The translations under genes and the position numbers were made by a program. Below are positions 36,264 through 44,232 of a DNA stretch of 64,000 nt, one piece after another. The stretch is from Betaproteobacteria bacterium (GTDB taxonomy: Bacteria; Pseudomonadota; Gammaproteobacteria; Burkholderiales; Burkholderiaceae_C). Within the stretch, counting starts at the first letter, position 1, and every line of letters begins with the position of its first letter. Below the pieces are notes generated by a model that was not told the DNA's origin, made no database searches, and was given only the letters and a program-made list of their open reading frames with translations. The stretch is from positions 62,001-126,000 of the forward strand of contig JADJWD010000001.1 of the NCBI GenBank assembly GCA_016716535.1, given 5' to 3'.

Positions 36264-36692
36264 TCAGGCAATGTCCTCGTGCAAGCACAGGACGTTGCCC
36301 TCGGTGTCCTCGAACCACGCGGCCTTTTCCGCGCCGAGCACGCAGACGTGCTCGACCGTCTTCAGCCCCGGCAGGTCGTAGTCGGCGAAGCGCACGCCGC
36401 GCGCCTTCAGGCCGGCGACGGCGGCGGCGATGTCGTCGACGCGGAAGCTGATCGCGGTGTGCTCGGCCTTCGTGCCTTCGGGCTTCGGGAACAGCGCCAG
36501 TTCGGTGCCGCCGCAGCGGTAGACGAACTTGCCGTCGGGCTTCAGGCCCACCGGCGGCAGGCCGAGCGCGCGCTCGTAGAAGTCGCGTGCGCGCGCCAGG
36601 TCGCGGACGGGCAGCATGCAGGTAACCTGGGTCGAAGCGGCGATCGGGGCCACCGGGCCGCTGGACGGGCGGGAGGACGTTGCGGTGTGCAT
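36264..36692 (-). CDS. VOC (glyoxalase/bleomycin resistance) family protein
   Basis: 142 residues, with AAGGAG before the ATG. Paired beta-alpha-beta-beta-beta units read LPVRDLARARDFYERALGLP and AISFRVDDIAAAVAGLKARG, ending WFEDTEGNVLCLHEDIA with the late metal-ligand Glu of the fold. The first about 20 residues are a Ser/Pro/Ala-rich extension. It is convergent with arsM. Function is not predictable; an arsenic link is only positional. Confidence 0.85.
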   Translation of the reverse strand: MHTATSSRPSSGPVAPIAASTQVTCMLPVRDLARARDFYERALGLPPVGLKPDGKFVYRCGGTELALFPKPEGTKAEHTAISFRVDDIAAAVAGLKARGVRFADYDLPGLKTVEHVCVLGAEKAAWFEDTEGNVLCLHEDIA

Positions 36693-36782
36693 GTGGATCT
36701 CTCCTTGGGGTGTGAAACAGGGCTTCGACCGATGCGCGGACCGCGCAGCGACCTGGGCCCCGACGGGTGACGGCGTGCCGGG

Positions 36783-37811
36783 CTACCGCGCGCCGCAGGT
36801 CAGCGTGAAGCGCGTGCCGCCGCCGTACATGCCGTGCGCCACGCCGTCAGCACCGATCGTCGAGGTCAGCACCGCGGCATACGCGGTGCGCTTGACGGTG
36901 ACGGTGTTGCCCGAGCGTTCGAGCGTCAGCACGTCCGGGCCGGTCTCGGTGCCGCGCGTGTACAGCGCATCGAAGACGTTGCTCGCGCCACGGCGCGTGT
37001 AGACGGCGCGCCAGTTGCCTGCGCCTTCGAGCTGCTCGACGAAGGTCGGCGAGGTGGCCCAGCAGTCGCCGGCCGGCGGGCGCGGCGGTGCAGGCGGTGC
37101 AGGCGGTGCAGGCGGTGCCGGCGGCGCCACCGGCACGGTCACGCCGGTGGCGTAGATGCTGTTGGTGTTGTAGCCGCCGCAGGCCTGGCCGCGGTCGCCG
37201 GTGCAGGCCAGGTTGCAGGCGCTGGCCGCGGCGGCGCCGTAGCGGCCGTAGCTGTTGCCGCACAGGCAGCTCTGGCCGTACTGCACGCCGGCGTAGGCGA
37301 AGCCCCGCGCCTGGCAAATCGCCACGCAGCGCTGCGGCGTGTTCTGCGCACTGCGCTCGAGGTGGCCGTTGAGGTCGAAGACCGAGGTGTCCTTGAAGCA
37401 GCCGACGTAGCGCGCGGTCGCCGGAGGCGACGTGGCGACCGGCGGCGTGGCCGGCGGCGGTACGCTGCCGCGCAGGCCGGAGATGACGTTGCCGTCGCGC
37501 GTCGGCGCCGGCACCACGTTCTTCAACCAGCAGCGCGCCTTCGGACCCTGCACGCCGGGCTTCACGTAGGTCCAGGCGCGGCACTGGCCCTCCTGCGCAC
37601 ACTGGCCGGCGCACAGCGCCGGCGCGTCGAAGTTCAGGTCGAAGCTGCGGTAGTCGCCGCCGCGGCGGTCGATGCCGTACTCGAAGTTCGGGTTCGTCTG
37701 CGCCGCGGCCGGCGCCGGCGTGGCCAGCCCGGCGAGGGCCGCGAGGGCCGCGAGGGCGATGAGGGCCGCCGGCAGCAGGTGGCCGGTGGCGAACGAGGTG
37801 CGCTGGAACAT
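36783..37811 (-). CDS. Secreted PAN/WSC-domain protein
   Basis: 342 residues with a signal peptide (hydrophobic LLPAALIALAALAALAGLA, cleavage after PAAAQ). A PAN-like domain follows (EYGIDRRGGDYRSFDL, CAGQCAQEGQCRAWTY, CWLKNVVP). A second Cys-rich domain begins ARYVGCFKDTSVFDLNG and continues with RCVAICQARGFAYAGVQYG and QSCLCGNSYGRYG, matching a WSC carbohydrate-binding domain. A PPAPPAPPAPP linker encoded by 9-bp repeats leads to a C-terminal domain of about 85 residues that I do not recognise. WSC is best known in fungi and algae. The role is likely surface glycan binding. Confidence 0.82.
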   Translation of the reverse strand: MFQRTSFATGHLLPAALIALAALAALAGLATPAPAAAQTNPNFEYGIDRRGGDYRSFDLNFDAPALCAGQCAQEGQCRAWTYVKPGVQGPKARCWLKNVVPAPTRDGNVISGLRGSVPPPATPPVATSPPATARYVGCFKDTSVFDLNGHLERSAQNTPQRCVAICQARGFAYAGVQYGQSCLCGNSYGRYGAAAASACNLACTGDRGQACGGYNTNSIYATGVTVPVAPPAPPAPPAPPAPPRPPAGDCWATSPTFVEQLEGAGNWRAVYTRRGASNVFDALYTRGTETGPDVLTLERSGNTVTVKRTAYAAVLTSTIGADGVAHGMYGGGTRFTLTCGAR

Positions 37812-37851
37812 GGCGGTGTCTCCCGGGAAGCGGTGGGGCAGGGCTCGGGCG

Positions 37852-39058
37852 TCAGGGGATGGCGTGGAAGTCGTCGGCCATGCCCATGTCGCCCCGCTCG
37901 GTGACGATCGGGTTGGCGATGTCGCCGCTCAGCTCGAACACCGTCCACAGGTTGCCCGGCTGCACCGGCACGTGGAAGGTGTGCGTGCGCGCACCGGCGA
38001 TCACCTGCACGGTGGCACCCGAGCGGCCGAGCGCCGAGGTCGGCGACGACGAGCGGTTGCTGAAGTCGTGCACCGAGAAGCGGTAGACGCCGCCGTTCAG
38101 CCGCGTCAGCGTGATCGTCTCCGGGCCATGGCCGTCGCGGTCGTCGAGGTCGAGCCCGGCGTAAGGCGCCGCGGCCGGGTTCAGGCGGTTGGCGAAGTAG
38201 GCATGGAAGCGGCCGTCGGCACCGGGCGCGTTCGGGCCGGTGAGGTGGGCGTCGAGGTCCTCGGGCGCGGCGTCCCAGTTCAGCACGATGCGCACCTCGG
38301 GCGCCGCGCCGAGCGGCGACAGGCCGACGTTCTGCTCGCGCGTCGCGCCGGCGGGCAGCGTCACCGCGGTGCGGCCGCCCGGGGTGTAGCGGTCGGCGCT
38401 GGCGTAGACGGTGTAGGTGCCGGCCGGCAGACCGGTGAAGACGTAGCGGCCCTGCGCGTCGCTCGTCGCCAGCTCGTCGACGGTGGTCGTCGCGCCTTGC
38501 CCCAGTTCCAGCCGCACGGCGGCGCCGGTGATCGCGTTGCCGTTGCGCACGTCGCGCACCAGGCCGGTGATGGTGCCGTCCTGCACGCTGCGCGCGGGCA
38601 CGAGCTGCAGGCTCTCGATCTGGTTGCCGGCCGGCCGCACCGGCGCATCGCTCAACGTGCTGACCACGTAGCCGGCGGCGCTGGCCGTCGCGTCGACGAG
38701 GTAGGTGCCGGCACGCGCGTCACCGGCGAACGTGATGGCGAAGCTGCCGTCCGCGGCACTCATGGGGGGGGGGGCGGGGGGGGGGGGGGCCGCCGACCGC
38801 GACGCCGGACTGGCCGTTGTCGGCCTGGCGCGCTGAGGGGCCACGGGGCGGACGCGCCGCAGATGCCGCTTGCCGGCGTGCGCGCCGTCGATGGAGCGCC
38901 CGGCCTGGCGGCGTCTGCGACCCCCAGGCCATGGCGGTCCGCGAGTCGCTGATGCCGCCCGGGCCGGCGGCTGGCGAAGCGTCGCCGCCCCCGCCGCCGC
39001 ACTGGCTGAAGAACACGGCCACCCACAGCAGGGTCAGCAACTCGGCGAGGCGTCGCAT
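37852..39058 (-). CDS. YfaP-like lipoprotein with carboxypeptidase regulatory-like domain, frame broken at a poly-G tract
   Basis: The start at 39058 (AAGGAG-type site upstream) gives a lipoprotein signal, LLTLLWVAVFFSQCGGGGG. After about 90 residues the frame meets a G/C-only tract at 38764-38790. The conserved part continues in another frame to 37852: an Ig-like strand set, then a CarboxypepD_reg domain (GLVRDVRNGNAITGAAVRLE, GLPAGTYTVYA), then a YfaP/DUF2135-like domain (VRIVLNWDAAPEDLDAHLTG, VYRFSVHDFSNRS). The two frames are probably one gene whose tract length is misread. An alternative is a shorter protein starting at ATG 38763. It is next to the PAN/WSC gene and likely part of a surface operon. 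Confidence 0.65.
38764..38790. other. Second poly-G tract (probable artefact)
   Basis: 27 bp of G with one C, within the lipoprotein gene, exactly where the reading frame changes. It is the same type of tract as at 33525-33670. Confidence 0.65.
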
Positions 39059-39202
39059 CGCGGTCTCTCCTTGGCGCCTGCCGCCGGCCCGGCCGATCCG
39101 GGCCGCCAAGGGGCTGCCGTGGGAGAGACGATCGCCGCCGAGCGTTGGAATGAGCGTGGTAACGGGCGCGGCAGCCGGCGCGGTACTCGCAGGCAGGCGC
39201 GC

Positions 39203-39688
39203 TCAGCCCACCCCGCCCGGCGCCGGCGGCAGCTCGCCCATCGCGGCGCGGAACAGCAGCTCGTCGGTGGCGCGCAGCCGCCGGGCCAGCTCGCGGCCGA
39301 GGTTCATCTGCAACAGCGCGAACTGCTCGAGGTCGGCGTCGTGCAGCCGCATCATCTCGTCGGGGCCGAACTCGATGGCCGAGCAGTCGGCGAGCGCGCG
39401 CACGCCGGCGCTGCGCGGGTGCAGGTCCATCAGCGCCATCTCGCCGAAGCAGTCACCGGGGCCGAAGCGGTTCAGCTCGATCTCGCGGCCGCACCACTGG
39501 CGGGTGACGATGGCCGCGCCGCGCTCGAGCACGAACATCGAGCGCGCCTCGTCGCCCTCGCGGAAAAACCAGGTGCCGGCGGCCACCTCGCGGTGCCGCG
39601 CGCACTCCACGAGAAAGTGCAGCGCCTGCTCGTCCAGCGCGCCGAAGACCGGCATGCGCTGCAACAGATCGATCCGCCCGGCCTCCAT
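39203..39688 (-). CDS. Cyclic nucleotide-binding domain protein
   Basis: 161 residues from ATG 39688; the frame stays open to a GTG at 39817, but that part is mostly dispersed repeat. A cNMP-binding fold is clear: IDLLQRMPVFGALDEQALHF, GTWFFREGDEARSMFVLERG, and the phosphate-binding cassette FGPGDCFGEMALMDLHPRSA. No DNA-binding domain follows, only a helix (LQMNLGRELARRLRATDELL), so it is a stand-alone sensor module, not a Crp regulator. Confidence 0.85.
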   Translation of the reverse strand: MEAGRIDLLQRMPVFGALDEQALHFLVECARHREVAAGTWFFREGDEARSMFVLERGAAIVTRQWCGREIELNRFGPGDCFGEMALMDLHPRSAGVRALADCSAIEFGPDEMMRLHDADLEQFALLQMNLGRELARRLRATDELLFRAAMGELPPAPGGVG

Positions 39689-39727
39689 GGCGGCGTTGTA
39701 CTGCAACGCCCGCGGCGCATCAAACCA

Positions 39728-39780
39728 CCGTTCGCCCTGAGCAGGGGCCTGAGCTTGTCGACGGCCCCGTGTCGAAGGGT
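39728..39780. repeat. Dispersed repeat, copy 5
   Basis: CGTTCGCCCTGAGCAGGGGC and CTGAGCTTGTCGACGG plus GTGTCGAAGG, directly upstream of the chosen cNMP-protein start and open in its frame. Confidence 0.75.
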
Positions 39781-39829
39781 CGCGGCTCGGCGCAGCGTGC
39801 GGGCTGTGGTCCTTCACCCGCGCGTTAGG

Positions 39830-40480
39830 TCAGCGTGACCGGCTCACCTCCTTCAACCGCTCACCCTCCACCTGCACCGCCTGGCCGACGGCGATCGACG
39901 CGCCTTGCGTCACCGTGCGCGTGCTGCCGTCATCCATGCGCACGCGCACCCGGTACAGCGTCGTCGCGCGGGCGCGCTTTTCGACCTCGTGGCCGGCGAC
40001 GCCGCCGCCCACCGCGCCGATCACCGTCATCGCGTCCTTGCCGCGCCCGCCGCCCATCTGGTGGCCGACGACACCGCCGAGCACGCCGCCAACGACCGCG
40101 CCGACGCCGGTGCCTTCGCCCTTGCGCTGCACCGGCGTCACCGCTTCGACGACGCCGCAGTTGGCGCAGGCACGCGGGGACGCCGCGGGCGCGGTGACAT
40201 GGGGCGCGGCGCGCGGCGAGACACCGTCAGGAGCGCCGTTGCCGGCGAGTGATCGAGTCGGCGCCAGCGGCTCGGCCGGCGATTGCAGCGCGGCCTTCTC
40301 GGCGGCCGCCGTCGCAGGGCTCACCGCCGCCGCGGCCACATCCTGCCGCTCGGCCGCACGCCACTTGATGACACCCACCGCGCCGGCCGCGCCGAGCGCC
40401 ACCAGCAGCAACGCCGCGCCGGCCCACCAGCCCGGGTGCACACGCCGCGCCGCCGGCGGCGAGATCGTCGAAACGACCAT
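39830..40480 (-). CDS. Glycine-zipper 2TM domain envelope protein
   Basis: 216 residues. An AGGAG site precedes the ATG. There is one N-terminal membrane segment (residues about 18-40). An Ala-rich periplasmic linker with CANCGVVEAVTPVQRKGEG follows, then the glycine zipper GVGAVVGGVLGGVVGHQMGG and VIGAVGGGVAGHEVEK. The C-terminal SH3-like strands read YRVRVRMDDGSTRTVTQ. It matches the SlyB/Rick_17kDa-type outer-envelope family. Confidence 0.88.
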   Translation of the reverse strand: MVVSTISPPAARRVHPGWWAGAALLLVALGAAGAVGVIKWRAAERQDVAAAAVSPATAAAEKAALQSPAEPLAPTRSLAGNGAPDGVSPRAAPHVTAPAASPRACANCGVVEAVTPVQRKGEGTGVGAVVGGVLGGVVGHQMGGGRGKDAMTVIGAVGGGVAGHEVEKRARATTLYRVRVRMDDGSTRTVTQGASIAVGQAVQVEGERLKEVSRSR

Positions 40481-40586
40481 CGGGAACTCTCCTGTCGAGG
40501 AAGACGAATCTGCGTTCGACAGGCGGCGCTCGCCGCCGTTCCTGTTGCGGTGTATCGAGGTGCGACGGGGCTTGACAGGGTGTTCG

Positions 40587-41546
40587 TCAAAGACTCGCCG
40601 CCAGCTGCCGCTCCAGATCGTGCAGCACCTCGTAGCACGGCAGCACCTGCTTGACGCTGGCGTTCGGCTCGCGGCCTTCGCGGATGGCGGCGAAGAACTC
40701 GCGGTCCTGCAGCTCGATGCCGTTCATCGAGACATCGATCTTGCTGACATCGATCTTCTGTTCCTTGCCGTCGACGAGGTCGTCGTAGCGCGCGATGTAG
40801 GTGCCGGTGTCGCCGATGTAGCGAAAGAACGTGCCGAGCGGGCCGTCGTTGTTGAAGCTGAGGGAGAGCGTGCAGATGGCGCCGCTGGCCGCCTTCAACT
40901 GGATGCTCATGTCCATCGCGATGCCAAGCGCCGGGTGCATCGGGCCCTGCACGGCGTTGGCGCGCACGATCGGGCTGCGTGCCTGATAAGCGAACAGGTC
41001 CACCGTGTGCGCGGCGTGGTGCCACAGCAGGTGGTCGGTCCAGCTGCGCGGCTGGCCGAGCGCGTTCATGTTCGTGCGCCTGAAGAAGTAGGTCTGCACG
41101 TCCATCTGCTGGATGTTGAATTCACCGGCCGTGATGCGTTTCCTCACCCACTGGTGGCTCGGGTTGAAGCGCCGCGTGTGGCCGCACATCGCGACGAGGC
41201 CGCTGTTCTCCTGCATCTGCACGACGCGATAGGCGTCGCGCAGGCTGTCGGCGAGCGGAATCTCCGCCTGCACGTGCTTGCCCGCCTTCATGCAGGCCAC
41301 CGCCTGCGCGGCGTGCATCTGCGTGGGCGTGCACAGGATCACCGCCTGCACGTCCTTGTTGGCGAGGATGTCGTCGAAGTTGTCGGTGGCCTGCGCGATG
41401 CCGTACTTCGCCGCCACCTCCTTGGTCTTGCCGAGGTCGCGGCTCATCACGCTGACGACTTCGACGCCGGCGATGTTCTTGATCGCGTCGAGGTGCTTCG
41501 TGCCGAAGGCGCCGGCACCGGCCAGCGCAGCTTTGATCGTGGTCAT
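40587..41546 (-). CDS. ligC: 4-Carboxy-2-hydroxymuconate-6-semialdehyde dehydrogenase
   Basis: 319-residue Gfo/Idh/MocA-fold NADP enzyme that oxidises the protocatechuate 4,5-cleavage product to 2-pyrone-4,6-dicarboxylate. The start at 41546 follows AAGGA. Motifs are ALAGAGAFGTKHLDAIKNI (cofactor), AVILCTPTQMHAAQAVAC, HTRRFNPSHQWV and TDHLLWHHAAHTVDLFAYQA. From memory this is very close to LigC/PmdC throughout. It is last in the cluster, 50 bp after the serine hydrolase gene. Confidence 0.95.
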   Translation of the reverse strand: MTTIKAALAGAGAFGTKHLDAIKNIAGVEVVSVMSRDLGKTKEVAAKYGIAQATDNFDDILANKDVQAVILCTPTQMHAAQAVACMKAGKHVQAEIPLADSLRDAYRVVQMQENSGLVAMCGHTRRFNPSHQWVRKRITAGEFNIQQMDVQTYFFRRTNMNALGQPRSWTDHLLWHHAAHTVDLFAYQARSPIVRANAVQGPMHPALGIAMDMSIQLKAASGAICTLSLSFNNDGPLGTFFRYIGDTGTYIARYDDLVDGKEQKIDVSKIDVSMNGIELQDREFFAAIREGREPNASVKQVLPCYEVLHDLERQLAASL

Positions 41547-41596
41547 CGCGGTGTCCTTGTGGGAGGAGAAACGGAAACGAATAGCGCAAGTCGAAG

Positions 41597-42868
41597 TCAA
41601 TCCCAGCGGCCGAAGTGGCCGACGATGCCGCGCCACAGCGCGTCCGCATCGCGCGCGAGGGTCGTGCTGCCGGCGCGCGCGGTCTCGTTGGCGGCCAGTT
41701 GCACCATCGCCAGCCGCTGCGCGGGGTCGACGGCGATCATCTGGCCGTACACGCCCAACAGCGCAAAGCGGCGCTTCTCGCCCGGGTACAGCCAGACCTG
41801 GTAGCCATAGCCGAAGTACGGCGTCGCGCGCCCGGGCTGGAACGCGGCGGGGTGATGCGCACGGCCGGTCGCTTCGACGAGGTAGTCGCGCGGCAGCACC
41901 TGCGCGCCGGTGTCGGGGCGCTTTCCGTCGTTGGCCAGCACGGCGGCCAGGCGGCCGTAGTCGCGCAGCGTGGCGTTGAAGCCGCCGCCGGCGCTGATGA
42001 CGCCGGTGGTGTTCTTCAGCCACAGCGCATCGTGTTCGGCGCCGATCGCCTGCCACAGCCGCGGTGTCAGGTAGGTGGCCAGGTCCTCGCCGGTGGCACG
42101 TTGCGCCACCAGCGAGAGGATCGACGTCTCGGCGCTGGCATAGCGGAAGCGCTCGCCCGGCGCAGCTTCGCGCTCGGTCATCAGGCGCGCCGCGGCGTCG
42201 ATGCCGCGCCTCGCGGCCTCGGCGGTGAAACGCGCCAGGTCGTCGCGGCCGTCGTACTGCTCGCTGAAGCGCACGCCCGACGACATGCGCAGCAGTTGCC
42301 GCACGGTGGCCTCGCCGTACAGCGTGCCGGCGAGTTCAGGCGCCAGGCGGTCGGCGCGCACGTCGAGCGAGGTGATCCGCCCTTCCTGCAGCGCGAAGGC
42401 GAAGGCGAGCGCCGCGATCGTCTTGGCCATCGAATGCGAGACGAAGCGGTGCGCCGGCGTGCGCTCGTACTGGTAGCGCTCGACGAGCACCTCGCCGTCC
42501 TTGATGACGAGCAGCGCCATCACGCGCTGCCGCGCGAGGTAGTCGTCGATGGTCAGGCTGCGGCCGCCGTCGCGTGCGGCTTCACGCCAGCGCAGGTCCC
42601 GTGCGAAGCGCTCGGCGGCGGCCGCACGCGGCAACGGCATCGGCGCGCTCGCCGCGCGCAACGGCGCCAGCGACGTGGCGCGAAACCGCACCTGATCGAG
42701 GTTGGAGAACGAGCCGATGCGCACCGACTCGTCGAAGAACCAGTTCTCGGGCGTGCCAACCGGGTAGCCCTGCGCGCGGCCGAGGCGGTCTTCGTCGGGG
42801 GCGGCGCACGTTGCCGTCGCAGCCAGCGCCAGCACCAGCGCGGCGAACGCCGACGCGCACCGCTTCAT
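41597..42868 (-). CDS. Serine hydrolase, beta-lactamase fold (NylB-like)
   Basis: 423 residues with a signal peptide (MKRCASAFAALVLALAATAT, cut after CAA). The SxxK nucleophile motif is FVSHSMAKTIAALAFAF. A Tyr motif RYASAETSIL follows, as in 6-aminohexanoate-dimer hydrolase-type esterases, plus GFNATLRDYGRLAAVLANDG. Its ATG overlaps the ligB stop (ATGA), so it is truly in the operon. It may hydrolyse an ester or amide of an aromatic acid in the periplasm; this is inferred from context only. Not a known part of the 4,5-cleavage route. Confidence 0.85.
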   Translation of the reverse strand: MKRCASAFAALVLALAATATCAAPDEDRLGRAQGYPVGTPENWFFDESVRIGSFSNLDQVRFRATSLAPLRAASAPMPLPRAAAAERFARDLRWREAARDGGRSLTIDDYLARQRVMALLVIKDGEVLVERYQYERTPAHRFVSHSMAKTIAALAFAFALQEGRITSLDVRADRLAPELAGTLYGEATVRQLLRMSSGVRFSEQYDGRDDLARFTAEAARRGIDAAARLMTEREAAPGERFRYASAETSILSLVAQRATGEDLATYLTPRLWQAIGAEHDALWLKNTTGVISAGGGFNATLRDYGRLAAVLANDGKRPDTGAQVLPRDYLVEATGRAHHPAAFQPGRATPYFGYGYQVWLYPGEKRRFALLGVYGQMIAVDPAQRLAMVQLAANETARAGSTTLARDADALWRGIVGHFGRWD

Positions 42869-43734
42869 CCGTTCTCCAAGATCAGGTGCCCCACCGCCGT
42901 GTTCGACGCCGGCACGTGATAGAACCGGTGCGCCACCAACGGCTGCGCGCCGCCTTCGTCGATGTCGCTCATCGCGCCGCGCGCGATCAGCCACATCACG
43001 AGCTCGATGCCTTCGCTGCCGGCCTCGCGCACGTAGTCGATGTGCGGCATCTCGGCCAGCTTCGCGGGCTCGGCGATCAGGCGGTCGAGGAAGCGGTTGT
43101 CCCAGTCCTTGTTGATCAAGCCGGCGCGCGGGCCCTGCAACTGGTGGCTCATGCCGCCGGTGCCCCAGATCTGAACGTTCAGCGGCTGGTCGTAGCTCTT
43201 GACCGCCTTGCGGATCGCGCGGCCGAGGTTGAAGCAACGCCGGCCGCTGGGCACCGGGTACTGCACGACGTTGACGGCGAACGGAATCACCGGGCACGGC
43301 CAGGCATCGCGCGAGGGATCGAGCGCGCCGCACATCAGCGACAGCGGCACCGTCAGGCCGTGGTCGACGTCCATCTTGTTGACGATCGTGAGGTCGAAGT
43401 CGTCCTGGATGACGCTTTGCGCGATGTGGCTCGCGAGTTCCGGGTGGCCGATGACCTTGGGCACCGGCCGCGGGCCCCAGCCTTCGTCGGCGATCGCGTA
43501 CTCGGCCGCAGTGCCGATCGCGAAGGTGGGGATGATCTCGAGGCTGAACGCCGTGGCGTGGTCGTTGTAGACGAGGAAGATGACGTCGGGCTTGTGCTGC
43601 TTCAGCCATTGGCGGCTGTAGTCGTAGCCGCTGAAGACCTTCTGCCAATACGGCTCGGCGGTGCGGCCGAGGTCGAGCGCCGCGCCGATGGCGGGCACGT
43701 GGCTGGTGTAGACGCTGGCGGTGATGCGGGCCAT
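42865..43734 (-). CDS. ligB: Protocatechuate 4,5-dioxygenase beta subunit
   Basis: 289 residues, the Fe(II) catalytic subunit of the extradiol ring-cleaving enzyme. It begins MARITASVYTSHVPAIGAAL with iron ligand His12, followed by YNDHATAFSLEIIPTF. It has the conserved VNKMDVDHGLTVPLSLMCG and GTGGMSHQLQGPRAG, and a late YVREAGSEGIELVMW with the Glu ligand. It follows ligA by 41 bp and ends overlapped with the serine hydrolase gene. Confidence 0.97.
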   Translation of the reverse strand: MARITASVYTSHVPAIGAALDLGRTAEPYWQKVFSGYDYSRQWLKQHKPDVIFLVYNDHATAFSLEIIPTFAIGTAAEYAIADEGWGPRPVPKVIGHPELASHIAQSVIQDDFDLTIVNKMDVDHGLTVPLSLMCGALDPSRDAWPCPVIPFAVNVVQYPVPSGRRCFNLGRAIRKAVKSYDQPLNVQIWGTGGMSHQLQGPRAGLINKDWDNRFLDRLIAEPAKLAEMPHIDYVREAGSEGIELVMWLIARGAMSDIDEGGAQPLVAHRFYHVPASNTAVGHLILENG

Positions 43735-43775
43735 GTTCTGTTGCGATGTGAATCGAACGAGCGTCGAACGAGCGC

Positions 43776-44216
43776 TCAGAAGCCCGGCCGCGCCGCGCTG
43801 CCCTGCGGCTGGCGGTGCGGCTGCGCGTTGCCGTCTTCGCCGACGCGGCGGTTGCCCTCGGCGCTGCGGCCGCCGGCGACCATCATGTCGCGGTACTCCT
43901 CTTCGGTCATGCCGGTCATCGAGCCGGCCATCTGCTGGAAGCTCTTGCCGTGCGTGGCGCCGAGCTTGGCGAGGAAGTAGATGTTGCCGCCCTCGGCGAT
44001 GCAGCGGTTCAGGTCGCGCGCCAGCACCGCGGCCTTCTGCGCCTCGGTCATCGGCCACTCGTCGAGCATCTTCTTCGGGTCGGCGAGGAAGCGCTGCCTG
44101 TTCTCGGCCTTCATCAGGCTCATGCAGAACTGGTTCAGCCAGTAGCCGCGGCGGCTCTGGTCGGCATCGAAAATCGTCGTGCCGGGGATGTCGGTGTAGG
44201 GTTTGTCGAGGGCCAT
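43776..44216 (-). CDS. ligA: Protocatechuate 4,5-dioxygenase alpha subunit
   Basis: 146 residues. It has YTDIPGTTIFDADQSRRGYW, LNQFCMSLMKAENRQRFLAD, and AKLGATHGKSFQQMAGSMTG. These match LigA/PmdA, the small helical subunit that closes the active site of LigB. It ends in a hydrophilic tail. It is separated from the upstream pathway genes by two tannase-family genes, unlike the compact lig/pmd order. Confidence 0.96.
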   Translation of the reverse strand: MALDKPYTDIPGTTIFDADQSRRGYWLNQFCMSLMKAENRQRFLADPKKMLDEWPMTEAQKAAVLARDLNRCIAEGGNIYFLAKLGATHGKSFQQMAGSMTGMTEEEYRDMMVAGGRSAEGNRRVGEDGNAQPHRQPQGSAARPGF

Positions 44217-44232
44217 CGGTTGTCTCTCGTGT

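Noticed and set aside
37085..37120. 9-bp repeats (GGTGCAGGC type) as a CRISPR-like or regulatory array
   Set aside because: They are coding and give the PPAPPAPPAPP linker of the PAN/WSC protein.
40522..40537. GGCGGCG/CGCCGCC inverted repeat as a terminator for ligC
   Set aside because: The loop is only 2 nt and there is no T-tract on the minus strand; too weak to list.
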